Shown: positions 1-8,563, counted from the stretch's first letter. The stretch is 46,398 nt of DNA from Sphingomonadales bacterium (GCA_004173185.1 SEFZ01000042.1:1-46398); one strand, 5' to 3'. Notes: generated by a model not told the origin, from the letters alone. A program made the numbers and translations.

Positions 1-24
1 GAAAGAAGGATAATGACGGGTTAA

Positions 25-49
25 CGGGCCGGCGGGATAAGCCGGCCCG
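25..49 (-). terminator. Hairpin downstream of argG
   Basis: Perfect 9-bp inverted repeat (25-33 with 41-49, 7-base loop) lying just past the argG stop codon. On the minus strand it is followed only by a TTAA stretch rather than a long T tract, so it is either a weak intrinsic terminator or an mRNA 3'-end stabilising stem. Confidence 0.5.
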
Positions 50-58
50 CAATCGGGA

Positions 59-1276
59 TCAGCCCTGGCGACGGCCCAGCAGGCGGAGGCGGAGGGCATT
101 GAGCTTGATGAAGCCGGCGGCGTCGCGCTGGTCATAGGCGCCCTGATCGTCTTCGAAGGTGACGACCTTCTCGCTGTAGAGCGAGTAAGGCGACTTGCGG
201 CCGGTGACGATCACGCTGCCCTTGTAGAGCTTGAGGCGGACGGTGCCCGTCACCTTCTCCTGGCTGTGATCGATCGCTGCCTGGAGCATCTCGCGCTCGG
301 GGCTGAACCAGAAGCCGTTATAGAGCAATTCGGCATAACGCGGCGCCAGCTCGTCCTTCAGATGCGCGGCGCCGCGATCGAGGGTGATCTGCTCGATGCC
401 GCGATGCGCGAGGTGATAGATGGTGCCGCCCGGCGTTTCATACATGCCGCGCGACTTCATGCCGACGAAGCGGTTTTCGACGAGATCGAGACGGCCGATG
501 CCATGCTTGCGGCCCAGCTCGTTGAGCGCCGCCAGCAGAGTAGCGGGCGACATCGCCTCGCCATTGATCGCGACGCCGTCGCCGCGCTCGAAATCGATCG
601 TGATGACTTCGGGGGTATCCGGCGCGTCTTCCGGGTTCACGGTGCGCGAATAGACGTAATCGGGGACTTCCTGCCACGGATCCTCGAGCACCTTGCCCTC
701 GGAGGAGGTGTGCAGAAGGTTGGCGTCGGTCGAGAACGGCGATTCGCCACGCTTGTCCTTGGCGATCGGGATCTGGTGCTTCTCGGCGAACTCGATCAGC
801 CGCTCGCGGCTGGTGAGGTCCCATTCGCGCCACGGGGCGATGACCTTGATATCCGGGTTGAGCGCATAATAGCCGAGCTCGAAGCGGACCTGATCATTGC
901 CCTTGCCGGTCGCGCCATGGCTGACGGCATCGGCGTTTACGAGCTTGGCGATTTCGATCTGGCGCTTGGCGATCAGCGGCCGGGCGATCGACGTGCCGAG
1001 CAGATACAGCCCCTCATATAGCGCGTTCGAACGCATCATCGGGAAGACGAAATCGCGGACGAACTCTTCGCGGAGATCGTCGATGAAGATGTGCTCGGGC
1101 TTTACGCCGGCCATCTGCGCCTTGCCGCGCACCGGCTCGAGTTCCTCGCCCTGGCCGAGGTCTGCCGTGAAGGTCACGACCTCGCACTTATACTCCTGCT
1201 GGAGCCATTTCAGGATCACGCTGGTGTCCAGACCGCCGGAATAAGCGAGAACGACGCGGTTGATCTGATCGGACAT
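59..1276 (-). CDS. argG: Argininosuccinate synthase
   Basis: Joins citrulline and aspartate with ATP to form argininosuccinate, the penultimate step of arginine synthesis, in the cytosol. The 405-residue product has the normal length for the family. The N-terminal PP-loop SGGLDTS lies at residues 13-19 after a typical MSDQINRVVLAY opening. The frame is open for a further 33 codons upstream, but the ATG at 1276 is preceded by a GGAG ribosome site and matches the family N-terminus, so the longer start is rejected. It is transcribed away from the Sel1-repeat gene, with about 125 bp of shared upstream DNA. No other arg gene is nearby. Confidence 0.97.
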   Translation of the reverse strand: MSDQINRVVLAYSGGLDTSVILKWLQQEYKCEVVTFTADLGQGEELEPVRGKAQMAGVKPEHIFIDDLREEFVRDFVFPMMRSNALYEGLYLLGTSIARPLIAKRQIEIAKLVNADAVSHGATGKGNDQVRFELGYYALNPDIKVIAPWREWDLTSRERLIEFAEKHQIPIAKDKRGESPFSTDANLLHTSSEGKVLEDPWQEVPDYVYSRTVNPEDAPDTPEVITIDFERGDGVAINGEAMSPATLLAALNELGRKHGIGRLDLVENRFVGMKSRGMYETPGGTIYHLAHRGIEQITLDRGAAHLKDELAPRYAELLYNGFWFSPEREMLQAAIDHSQEKVTGTVRLKLYKGSVIVTGRKSPYSLYSEKVVTFEDDQGAYDQRDAAGFIKLNALRLRLLGRRQG

Positions 1277-1401
1277 GAAACGACTCCGGGGGGGTGCAGG
1301 GAACCGGCGCGCTCTAGGGTCCGCGCGCCTCTCGTGCAAGCAAGCTGCTTGACGGAGACGGCTGCACGCATGCACATATTGGCAGATGCGGGAGAGCGAC
1401 G

Positions 1402-2475
1402 ATGCGGTTTGGCGGAATCTTGTTTGCGATCACCTTGCTGGCGGCGACCGGCACTGCGGCGGCATTGCAGCGATCGGGATCGATGCCCGATGCCACGAAA
1501 CAATATTTCAAGCGGATGAACTGCCACGGCGTGTACGACATGCTCGTCGAGCAACACCACTCGGGCAATCGCCTGTCAGACGCCGATGACGCCTGGGTGA
1601 CGATCTATGAGGGCAATGCGGGCACCGGCAAGCCATGCCCGGCGCCGCCGGAAGCGCTGGCGAAGCGCGCGGCCGAGCGCACGGTCATTACCGCGCAGGG
1701 TCTCGACAAGGTGGCCGATTACGCGACCAAGGATGATCCGGTCGCCTTGTACGAGATCGCCTTCACCGCGCTGACGGGCAATACCAAGGATCTGACGCCG
1801 CAACAGGGCCTGGGCCTGCTAATAAAATCCGCGAAGCTGGGCGATGCGACTGCCGCCTTCCAGCTCTCGCAGCAATATTTCAACGGGCTGGCCGGCAAGC
1901 AGGATTATGCCGGCGGGATACCCTGGCTGATCAAGGCCGCCGATGCCGGGCATGTCGATGCGCAGTCACAGGCCGGCGCGGTCTATGCCAACGGCATCGG
2001 CACCAAAAAGGATCTCGCCAAGGCATTCGGCTATTTCAAGCGCGCCGCCGAACAGGGCCATGTCTTCAGCACCTATCTCGCCGCGCAGATGGCGAACGAA
2101 GGCGTCGGCACCAAGAAGGATCCGGCGCTCGCCTATCGCCTCGGCCGCAATCTGGCGGATCAGGGCGAAGTGGCCGGCGCGATCTTCGCCGCCAGCGCGC
2201 TGATGAAGATGAAGGACTATAAGACGCATGGCGACGAGGTGCTGTACTGGATGGACTTGGCTTCGCGCGATGGCGATGCCCAGATCAAGGAGACCATCGG
2301 CAAGCTGCGTCCACAGGTCGTGTCATTCTATGAGCGGGCAACCGCGCCGCCGCCGGCTTATACCCCGCCGGCGCGCAAGGTCTGCCCGATGAAGACCGTT
2401 TGCCTTCAAAACCATTATACCGGCATCCAGCAGTGCACGACCAACAAGGATTATTGGAGCGACTGCGATGGCTGA
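1402..2475 (+). CDS. Exported Sel1-repeat protein with Cys-rich tail
   Basis: The 357-residue product begins with a signal peptide (hydrophobic stretch around residues 5-21, ending near AAALQ). The middle (about residues 130-265) contains three to four Sel1-type alpha/alpha repeats, recognisable by A-x-x-G-x-x-x-A-x-x-x-L-G and Y-x-x-G-x-G-x-x-K-D patterns such as NGIGTKKDLAKA and NEGVGTKKDPALA. These repeats normally form a protein-binding solenoid. After the repeats comes a proline-rich linker and a short tail with four cysteines, which in the periplasm could form two disulfides. A GGGAGAGC ribosome site precedes the ATG. The function is unknown; scaffolding in the envelope is an inference. 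The next gene starts 14 bp after its stop. Confidence 0.85.
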   Translation: MRFGGILFAITLLAATGTAAALQRSGSMPDATKQYFKRMNCHGVYDMLVEQHHSGNRLSDADDAWVTIYEGNAGTGKPCPAPPEALAKRAAERTVITAQGLDKVADYATKDDPVALYEIAFTALTGNTKDLTPQQGLGLLIKSAKLGDATAAFQLSQQYFNGLAGKQDYAGGIPWLIKAADAGHVDAQSQAGAVYANGIGTKKDLAKAFGYFKRAAEQGHVFSTYLAAQMANEGVGTKKDPALAYRLGRNLADQGEVAGAIFAASALMKMKDYKTHGDEVLYWMDLASRDGDAQIKETIGKLRPQVVSFYERATAPPPAYTPPARKVCPMKTVCLQNHYTGIQQCTTNKDYWSDCDG

Positions 2476-2489
2476 GCATTGGCTGCCCT

Positions 2490-2909
2490 GTGGCTGAACT
2501 GAAGACCAGGGCCACGCCGATCGCCGCCGCGGACTTCATCGCCGCGGTGGCCGATCCGGTGCGCCGCGCCGATGCCGAAATGATCTCGGCGATGATGGCA
2601 AGGCTGACGGGCGAACCCGCGACGATGTGGGGACCGTCGATCGTGGGCTTTGGCCGCTATGCCTATACGTATGACAGCGGCCGTTCGGGCGAGATGTGCC
2701 GCATCGGCTTTTCGCCGCGCAAGGCCGAGCTGGTGCTGTACGTGCTGAACGGCGTGGAGGATCAGAGCGCGACGCTGGACCGGCTGGGCAAGCACAAGAG
2801 CGGCAAGGGCTGCCTGTATATCAAGAAGCTGGCCGACGTGGATCTGACGGTGGTCGAGGAACTGGTGGCGGACAAGATCGCGCGGATGGATGCCCAATAT
2901 CCGCGCTAA
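2490..2909 (+). CDS. DUF1801 domain protein (YdhG-like)
   Basis: A 139-residue soluble protein of the DUF1801 family: MAELKTRAT opening, then ADFIAAVADPVRRADAEMI, then a beta-rich part with IVGFGRYAYTY and a C-terminal LADVDLTVVEELV helix. I chose the GTG at 2490 because the family begins with MAELKT; an in-frame ATG further upstream would lie inside the Sel1 gene. Members are small single-domain proteins of uncertain biochemical role. It follows the Sel1 gene by 14 bp and is probably co-transcribed. Its stop is only 9 bp from the convergent molybdoenzyme gene, leaving no room for a separate terminator. Confidence 0.85.
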   Translation: MAELKTRATPIAAADFIAAVADPVRRADAEMISAMMARLTGEPATMWGPSIVGFGRYAYTYDSGRSGEMCRIGFSPRKAELVLYVLNGVEDQSATLDRLGKHKSGKGCLYIKKLADVDLTVVEELVADKIARMDAQYPR

Positions 2910-2918
2910 TGAACAAGG

Positions 2919-3653
2919 CTAGATGCCGGCATACCATTCATAGCCGTTGCTATCTTCCCAGAAGCCGCCCTTGCCCCGGCCGATCCCGGCAAGCGACGCG
3001 ACGGCTTCGACGCGCATGACATATTTGGCGTGCTTGTAACCGAGCTGGCGCTCGACCCGCAGCCGGACGGGCGCGCCATGGCCGATCTCGAGATACCGAT
3101 CGTTCATCGCCCAGGCCATGATCGTCTGGGGATGGAAGGCGTCGACCAGATCGATCGATTCATAATAAGGCGAGGACCCGAAGCGATCGGCGCAGTGGAA
3201 GACGATATAGCGCGCATCGTCGCGCAGACCCGCCAGTTGCAGGATCGTCTCCAGCCGTGGCCCCTGCCATTTGCCGATCGCGCTCCAGCCCTCGACGCAA
3301 TCGTGACGGGTGATCTGCGCGCGCTGGGGCATCGACTGGAGCTGGGCGAGGCTGAGGCTCAGCGGGCGGGCGACGAGGCCATCGACCTGCAACCGCCAAT
3401 CCACGAAGCGGTTCGCGGCGAGCGCGGCATATTCGGGGGTGTTGGGATTGGCATTGCCGTTGACCCGGAAGCGCGGGCTCATCTGATCGGGGCGATATTG
3501 CTTGGCGAGCGCTCCGCGCCCGACGATCGAGCGCTGGAGGAAATGATGGGCCTGGTCGGCGCTTAGCAGCACCGGATCGTTGGTGAAGGAATCGCAGCCG
3601 GCGAGCATCACCGCGCCGGTGCCGAGGATCACATTGCGCCGCGTGACGATCAT
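2919..3653 (-). CDS. Tat-exported molybdopterin-dependent oxidoreductase (sulfite-oxidase fold)
   Basis: The 244-residue product has the sulfite oxidase/MsrP-type molybdopterin fold. The sequence HDCVEGWSAIGKW supplies the cysteine expected to ligate molybdenum, and the C-terminal region keeps GAPVRLRVERQLGYKHAKY. The N-terminus MIVTRRNVILGTG has a twin-arginine motif, followed by LAGC, a lipobox-like cysteine, so the enzyme is likely exported folded with its cofactor and perhaps lipid-anchored. The start at 3653 overlaps the stop of the cytochrome gene as ATGA; an open frame 58 codons longer is rejected. With the cytochrome b gene and the TauE/SafE gene it forms a three-gene unit. The true substrate (sulfite, methionine sulfoxide or another S- or N-oxide) cannot be read from the sequence. 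Confidence 0.88.
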   Translation of the reverse strand: MIVTRRNVILGTGAVMLAGCDSFTNDPVLLSADQAHHFLQRSIVGRGALAKQYRPDQMSPRFRVNGNANPNTPEYAALAANRFVDWRLQVDGLVARPLSLSLAQLQSMPQRAQITRHDCVEGWSAIGKWQGPRLETILQLAGLRDDARYIVFHCADRFGSSPYYESIDLVDAFHPQTIMAWAMNDRYLEIGHGAPVRLRVERQLGYKHAKYVMRVEAVASLAGIGRGKGGFWEDSNGYEWYAGI

Positions 3654-4327
3654 TGCTCGGGCACCTTCCACCAGCCGGTAATCATCGAGCGGATTTCGTT
3701 GATCGTGCCGGCGAGGAAAACCAATGCGAGATGCACGACGATAAAGCCGCTGATCAGCGCCATGGCGATGAAGTGGATCGAGCGCGCCGATTGCCGCCCG
3801 CCGAACAGATCGACCAACCAGGGCCACATGCCCGGAGCCATCGCCAGCCCGGTAAGGATCAGCAGCGGCAGCAGCACGAAGAGAACCCCGGCATAGCTGA
3901 TCTTCTGGAAGATATTGTACGCGCGGGGGTTCTTCGGATCGTGGAAACGCAGTTCGAGATGCGCCTTGGCATCGTCGAGCAGATGCCCGGGTGCCAGCTC
4001 ATCGGTGCGGATGCGCAGGTCGCGCTGGATATGGCGGTTCACCAGGCTCCAGATCAGATAGACGAGCAGCCCGAAGCTCAGCACCAGCGCGAAGAACAGA
4101 TGCCAGTGCCGCGCACCTGCGAGGCTGTAGGTCGAGGGGATCGTCATCCAGCCCGGCCAGCGCGGCAATTCGAGCCAGGCATAATCGTAATTCGCGCCGT
4201 AATGCCCCCAATAGAGCCGGGGATGCGCGTTGAAGATCATCAGCCCGGAGCCGATCATCACGAACACCGCCAGCGCATTGAGCCAATGCCAGATGCGCGT
4301 GATCAGCCGATGGCGATAGACCTGCAT
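3650..4327 (-). CDS. Membrane cytochrome b, Ni-hydrogenase/b561 type
   Basis: The 225-residue protein has four hydrophobic helices, each carrying histidines suited to bind two b haems: HRLITRIWHW (start), RHWHLFFAL (about 95), RSIHFIAM (about 185) and VVHLALV (about 200). This is the bacterial cytochrome b561/hydrogenase-b fold, which passes electrons between the quinone pool and a periplasmic enzyme. The gene overlaps the molybdoenzyme by four bases, so the two are almost certainly partners, in the same way that MsrQ serves MsrP, although this subunit is not MsrQ-like in sequence. An AAGGAT ribosome site precedes the ATG. Confidence 0.87.
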   Translation of the reverse strand: MQVYRHRLITRIWHWLNALAVFVMIGSGLMIFNAHPRLYWGHYGANYDYAWLELPRWPGWMTIPSTYSLAGARHWHLFFALVLSFGLLVYLIWSLVNRHIQRDLRIRTDELAPGHLLDDAKAHLELRFHDPKNPRAYNIFQKISYAGVLFVLLPLLILTGLAMAPGMWPWLVDLFGGRQSARSIHFIAMALISGFIVVHLALVFLAGTINEIRSMITGWWKVPEQ

Positions 4328-4345
4328 GGAAGTATCCTTAGCGCA

Positions 4346-5104
4346 TCATCCGTACGCACGCACGAAGAAGACGAGGGTCGTGACTCCAGTGATGATCAGC
4401 GTCCACACACGGACCAGCCAGTGCGGGAGTTTCTTGCCCAGCCCCGCGCCAAGCCAGCCGCCAATGATGCCGCCCGCGAGCATCGGCAGGCATGCCCACC
4501 ACTTCACCAGCCCGGTAGCGATGAAGACGCAGGCCGCGGCAAGGTTCGCCACCGCCAGCATCAGCGTGCGGATCGCAAACAAGGACCGCGGATGCGCGCC
4601 CGCGAGCAGGCCATAGACCGCGGTGGTAATCAGCCCGACGCCGCCGCCGAAATAGCCGCCATAGATGCCGAGCATGCCCTGCACGGTCATCAGCGTGGGC
4701 CGACCGATCGTGACGCGGGCATGCAGCCAGTCCGACGCGCTTTTGCCGAACACCATCACCGTGAAGGCGAAGAGCAATAGCCAGGGGATGATCAGGTCGA
4801 ACGCCCGACTCGGCGTGATCGCGAGCAGCACGCTGCCGATCAGCCCGCCCGCGAAGGTGATCATCGCGAGGGTTTTGATCGACAGCCCGCCGATGGGGCC
4901 GAGTTCGTCGCGATAGGCAAAGGCGCTGGCCCCTGCCCCGGGAAGCAGCGCGACATTGGAGGTGGCATTGGCGACGTTCGAGGGCAGGCCCAATGCGATC
5001 AGCGCGGGGAGCGTCGCGAAGGTGCCGCCACCGGCCAGCGCATTCATCGCGCCGCCGAGAATGCCGGCGGCGAAGGCCAATGCGAGAAGGGGCAGTTCGA
5101 TCAT
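4346..5104 (-). CDS. TauE/SafE (TSUP) family transporter
   Basis: The 252-residue integral membrane protein has about eight hydrophobic segments and the family's opening motif AGILGGAMNALAGGGT, repeated in weaker form in the second half (GGYFGGGVGLITTAV). TSUP proteins export sulfite, sulfoacetate or related organosulfur anions. The gene lies 18 bp upstream of the cytochrome b gene and about 20 bp downstream of rlmN, so it leads the redox trio. An anion exporter next to a sulfite-oxidase-fold enzyme suggests a shared sulfur substrate, but this is inference. Confidence 0.87.
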   Translation of the reverse strand: MIELPLLALAFAAGILGGAMNALAGGGTFATLPALIALGLPSNVANATSNVALLPGAGASAFAYRDELGPIGGLSIKTLAMITFAGGLIGSVLLAITPSRAFDLIIPWLLLFAFTVMVFGKSASDWLHARVTIGRPTLMTVQGMLGIYGGYFGGGVGLITTAVYGLLAGAHPRSLFAIRTLMLAVANLAAACVFIATGLVKWWACLPMLAGGIIGGWLGAGLGKKLPHWLVRVWTLIITGVTTLVFFVRAYG

Positions 5105-5124
5105 CCCCGCCCCCTAGCCGAAAG

Positions 5125-6333
5125 TCAGCCCAGAGCCGCCTGTTTCTCTTCCTCCTGCCGATCCAGTTCGGCGCGGGACTTCTTTTCCGATGCGGTCTTG
5201 AGCTGCCCACAAGCGGCATCGATGTCGCGGCCGCGCGGCGTGCGGGCGGGCGCGGAGATGCCTGCGCCGAACACGATTTCCTGGAACGAACGAATCCGCT
5301 CCGGGGTCGAGCATTCATAGGGCGCGCCGGGCCAGGGGTTGAACGGAATCAAATTCACCTTGGCGGGCAGATCGTAGAATTTGATCAGGCGCACCAGTTC
5401 GCGGGCGTCCTCGTCGCTGTCATTCTTGTCCTTGAGCATCACATACTCAAAGGTGATCCGCCGGGCATTGTTGGCGCCGGGATAATCGGCACAGGCCTGA
5501 AGCAGTTCCTCGATTCCGTATTTGCGATTGAGCGGCACGATCTCGTCGCGCACTTCCTTGGTGACGGCATGGAGCGAGACGGCGAGGTTCACCCCGATCT
5601 CCTCGCCCGCGCGCGCCATCATCGGGACGACGCCCGAGGTGGAGAGCGTGATGCGACGCTTCGACAGCGCGAGGCCGTCTCCGTCCATCACCAGCTTGAG
5701 CGAATCGCGGACATGATCGAAATTATAGAGCGGCTCACCCATCCCCATCATGACGATGTTGGTGAGCATGCGGCCCTCGGGCTGGCTCGGCCATTCGCCC
5801 AGCGCATCGCGGGCGAGCATGACCTGACCGACGATCTCGGAGGGCTCAAGGTTGCGCACCAGCCGCATCGTGCCGGTGTGGCAGAAGCGGCAGTTCAAGG
5901 TGCAGCCGACCTGTGAGGACACACAAAGCGTGCCGCGATCCGCATCGGGGATGAAGACCATCTCGTAATCCTGCCCATCGGGCGAGCGGAGCAGCCATTT
6001 GCGCGTGCCATCGGTGGAGACCTGCGCCTCGATCACCTGCGGTCGGCTGATCACGAAGCGATTGGCGAGCCAGGGCTGCATCGTCTTCGAAATATCGGTC
6101 ATCAGCGCGAAATCGGTGACGCCGCGATTGTAAATCCAGTGAAACAGCTGCTTGGCGCGCAGTTTCGCCTGTTTCGGCTCAAGCTGCGACGTCTCCAGCG
6201 CCATGCGCAATTCGATCTTGGACAGGCCAAGCAAGTCGATACGGCCATCGGGCCGCTGTAAGCGGGCGCGCGGAACGGGCACAGGATCGATGTGCCCGGG
6301 AATGGGCATCGAGAACGTCTCAACTTGCTGCAT
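5125..6333 (-). CDS. rlmN: Dual-specificity RNA methyltransferase RlmN
   Basis: A radical-SAM enzyme that methylates C2 of A2503 in 23S rRNA and A37 of some tRNAs. In the 402-residue product the 4Fe-4S cysteines are C144, C148 and C151 (GCTLNCRFCHTG), and the C-terminal methyl-carrier cysteine lies in GRDIDAACGQL. I use the ATG at 6333; an internal ATG at 6309 (MPIPGHIDPV) is a reasonable alternative because that segment is the conserved beginning in relatives. The frame remains open far upstream across the aspartic-protease gene, but that part is antisense shadow. It is divergent from the protease gene. Confidence 0.96.
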   Translation of the reverse strand: MQQVETFSMPIPGHIDPVPVPRARLQRPDGRIDLLGLSKIELRMALETSQLEPKQAKLRAKQLFHWIYNRGVTDFALMTDISKTMQPWLANRFVISRPQVIEAQVSTDGTRKWLLRSPDGQDYEMVFIPDADRGTLCVSSQVGCTLNCRFCHTGTMRLVRNLEPSEIVGQVMLARDALGEWPSQPEGRMLTNIVMMGMGEPLYNFDHVRDSLKLVMDGDGLALSKRRITLSTSGVVPMMARAGEEIGVNLAVSLHAVTKEVRDEIVPLNRKYGIEELLQACADYPGANNARRITFEYVMLKDKNDSDEDARELVRLIKFYDLPAKVNLIPFNPWPGAPYECSTPERIRSFQEIVFGAGISAPARTPRGRDIDAACGQLKTASEKKSRAELDRQEEEKQAALG

Positions 6334-6468
6334 GCACGAGCATATAGCCGATCTGGCGCGGTTTTTCCACTCCGCTTTCGTCGCGAGGGTTGCGGCGTTG
6401 GTCGCGCCGCCGTTGCGGCTTCCGGCCGATTTTCCATCGTGCGCGCGGAATATGGCATGGAGGCGTGG

Positions 6469-7422
6469 ATGCGTTTGATCTGGTTGGCGGCGACACTGGC
6501 AGCGGCGGCATGGGCCAGCGCACCGGCCATCGCGCAAAACAACGGCCAGAACACCGGGCAAAACGCTGATCGGAACGCTGATCAAAACACCGGCCAGAAC
6601 CTCGGCCAAACCCCGCACACCGCGCCCCTTGCCACGCTCAAGCTGGCTCCATGGCGCACGCGCTGGGTGATGGAGGCCGAAATCGCCGGAAAAACCCGGC
6701 GCTATCTGTTCGATACCGGCGCGGGGCTCAGCCTCGCTTCGTTCGAAACCGTGAAAGCGGCGGGGTGCACGCCCTGGGGACGGATGACCGGCTTCCGGAT
6801 GATGGGCGACCGCTCGGATGGTGCGAAATGCGAGGGCGTGACCGTCGGCATCAGCGGGATTTCGCGCACGCCCGCCGTGTTTGGGTTGATCGACATGGGC
6901 AAGCTCAACCCCAAGGACGCGGAACTGGACGGGGTTTTCGGGCTCAACCTGTTCGAGAACGATACGATCACGATCGATTTCGCCGCGGGCATCCTGACGG
7001 TGGAATCGGAGCGAAGCCGCGCCGCGCGGATCGCCGGCATGCAGCCCTTGCCGATCCGCCTGAAGCGCGAAGTGGACGGGCTGGCGCTGGCCGCCATCGT
7101 CGCGGTTCCGGTCAAAGAGGGAACGCTGTGGATGGAGATGGATTCGGGCAATGGCGGCACCATCCTGGTATCCAAGCCGGTTGCCGCGATGGTGGGCATG
7201 GACCCGGCGGCCGAGGGCAAGCAGCGCGCCGATTTCGCAGTCGCGGGCGATATTCGCGCGACCAGCGACGATGCCTTTTCGCCGGACATGATCATTGACG
7301 GCAATCTCGGCATGCCGTTCCTGCGCAATTGGGTGGTGACGCTCGACCTGAAACAGGGCCTCGCCTGGCTGGGCAAGCCGCCCGTTCCGCCCGCGCCCGC
7401 ACAACCATTGCCGCCGCAATAA
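6469..7422 (+). CDS. Exported retropepsin-like aspartic protease with two D-[ST]-G motifs
   Basis: The 317-residue product starts with a signal peptide (to about AIAQ, residue 23), followed by a low-complexity linker of N, Q and G (residues 24-48, repeated GQN units). Two lobes follow: LFDTGAG with Asp82, and MEMDSGNGG with Asp225, each in the setting expected for an aspartyl protease active site (hydrophobic-hydrophobic-D-[ST]-G). Retroviral-type enzymes have one such motif per chain and dimerise, whereas pepsins have two. GGAGG at 6459-6463 lies five bases before the chosen ATG, ruling out earlier in-frame starts. The location is likely periplasmic; the substrate is unknown. Confidence 0.8.
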   Translation: MRLIWLAATLAAAAWASAPAIAQNNGQNTGQNADRNADQNTGQNLGQTPHTAPLATLKLAPWRTRWVMEAEIAGKTRRYLFDTGAGLSLASFETVKAAGCTPWGRMTGFRMMGDRSDGAKCEGVTVGISGISRTPAVFGLIDMGKLNPKDAELDGVFGLNLFENDTITIDFAAGILTVESERSRAARIAGMQPLPIRLKREVDGLALAAIVAVPVKEGTLWMEMDSGNGGTILVSKPVAAMVGMDPAAEGKQRADFAVAGDIRATSDDAFSPDMIIDGNLGMPFLRNWVVTLDLKQGLAWLGKPPVPPAPAQPLPPQ

Positions 7423-7433
7423 TCAGCGCTGCG

Positions 7434-7889
7434 TCAGCGCCCGGCGCATCCCAGCACCGCCGCATCGATCGCCGTCGCCGCGCCTTTCAGCGCATAGGTA
7501 TCGGCAAAGGGCGAACCGTTGGCTGAGACGGTCTCGACGCTCATCGAACGGCCTGAGCGGATCGCGGCGACCACCGCCTGATCGGTGCGGGCATCGGACG
7601 CCCAGGCATCGGCATCGCCCGCTTTCAACTCGAAGCGGCGTTCACCGATCGACAGGGTGACGCGGGCATTGGCAGCGCGGGTGCGGCTCAGGCGAATATG
7701 AAGCTGATTGCGCACGCCGTCCTTCGGCCATGTCGCGATGCTGGCGAAGGGCTGCGATTCGGAATGCTTCTCCACCGGCTTGGCAATGGCGTAGCAGCGC
7801 AAGGGCGAGGCATCGCGAAATGCGCCCCAGCCATCATAAGTGCCGAGCGCATCCCGGGCGAACAACAAAGCGAGCGCCAGCGCGATCAT
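7434..7889 (-). CDS. Exported protein resembling invasion-associated locus B (IalB) family
   Basis: A 151-residue protein with a short hydrophobic N-terminus (MIALALALLFARDALG) and the pattern WGAFRDASPLRCYAIAKP ... LHIRLSR ... TYALKGAATAIDAAVLGC, which resembles IalB-type periplasmic proteins (an N-terminal W/C pair and a final cysteine that could form a disulfide). The start codon overlaps the stop of the upstream histidine phosphatase as ATGA, so the two are translated together. IalB proteins occur in many free-living alpha-proteobacteria, so the name does not imply virulence. Family assignment is moderate because it rests on motif recall. Confidence 0.65.
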   Translation of the reverse strand: MIALALALLFARDALGTYDGWGAFRDASPLRCYAIAKPVEKHSESQPFASIATWPKDGVRNQLHIRLSRTRAANARVTLSIGERRFELKAGDADAWASDARTDQAVVAAIRSGRSMSVETVSANGSPFADTYALKGAATAIDAAVLGCAGR

Positions 7890-8563
7890 GCCGGTGCCGC
7901 GCCGCGCCCGGAGCCGGTGTGCACCACGGTCTCGACGCCCTTCTCGATCATCACCACCGAACCCTGGGGCAGATCGCGCGCCATCGGCGAATCAAATTGC
8001 GGCATCACGTCGCTGCCCGTCATCACCCCGCGCAGCACCCGCGACGACATGCCGTGCATAATGACGAGCCGATCGCCCGGATCTTCATCGGTGTCATCGA
8101 GCCATGAGGATACGCGCACCGCGATCTGATCATACCATTCGCCGCCGGGCGGCGGGCGCGTGTACAGGCCGTTTTCGAGATCGAGGAACCCGTGCGCCTC
8201 GCTCGCCAGATCGGCATAATAGCGGCCGCTCCACTCGCCCATGCCGATCTCGACCAAGCGATCGTCGTGTTTGGCCTGATGCCAGTCGAGTTCAAGATGC
8301 TCGGCGATCACCGCCAGCGTCTGTAGCGCGCGCCCCGCGCTCGACGACCACATCGTCAGCTTTGGTTTGGCCCCGAGAATCACTCGAAGCGCCGCGCCCA
8401 TCGCATCGGCCTGGGCAAAACCGGCGCGCGTTAGCGGCGTATGCGGGTGATGCCCCTGCATTCTTCGCGCGAAATTGAACACGGTCTCGCCGTGGCGCGC
8501 GATAAAATCACGCCCTTTTCGCCCAGAGGGATCGTGTTTCGGGGGTGCGGGCTTGGAATCCAT
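7886..8563 (-). CDS. Histidine phosphatase superfamily protein
   Basis: A 225-residue protein with the catalytic RHGET motif (residues 23-27), whose histidine is phosphorylated, and a later IMHGMSSRV segment holding the second histidine. This is the phosphoglycerate-mutase-like branch, which includes phosphatases of sugars, proteins and small metabolites; there is nothing to show which substrate is used. It overlaps the IalB-like gene by four bases. The start is the first ATG, without a strong ribosome site. It is transcribed away from the beta-barrel gene. Confidence 0.88.
   Translation of the reverse strand: MDSKPAPPKHDPSGRKGRDFIARHGETVFNFARRMQGHHPHTPLTRAGFAQADAMGAALRVILGAKPKLTMWSSSAGRALQTLAVIAEHLELDWHQAKHDDRLVEIGMGEWSGRYYADLASEAHGFLDLENGLYTRPPPGGEWYDQIAVRVSSWLDDTDEDPGDRLVIMHGMSSRVLRGVMTGSDVMPQFDSPMARDLPQGSVVMIEKGVETVVHTGSGRGAAPA

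Noticed and set aside
6538..6612. Short tandem repeats as a CRISPR-like or minisatellite element
   Set aside because: They are degenerate 12-base units in frame inside the protease linker and encode GQN; there are no spacers.
7434..7889. Virulence or invasion function for the IalB-like protein
   Set aside because: The family is widespread in free-living alpha-proteobacteria and nothing else in the window suggests a pathogen.
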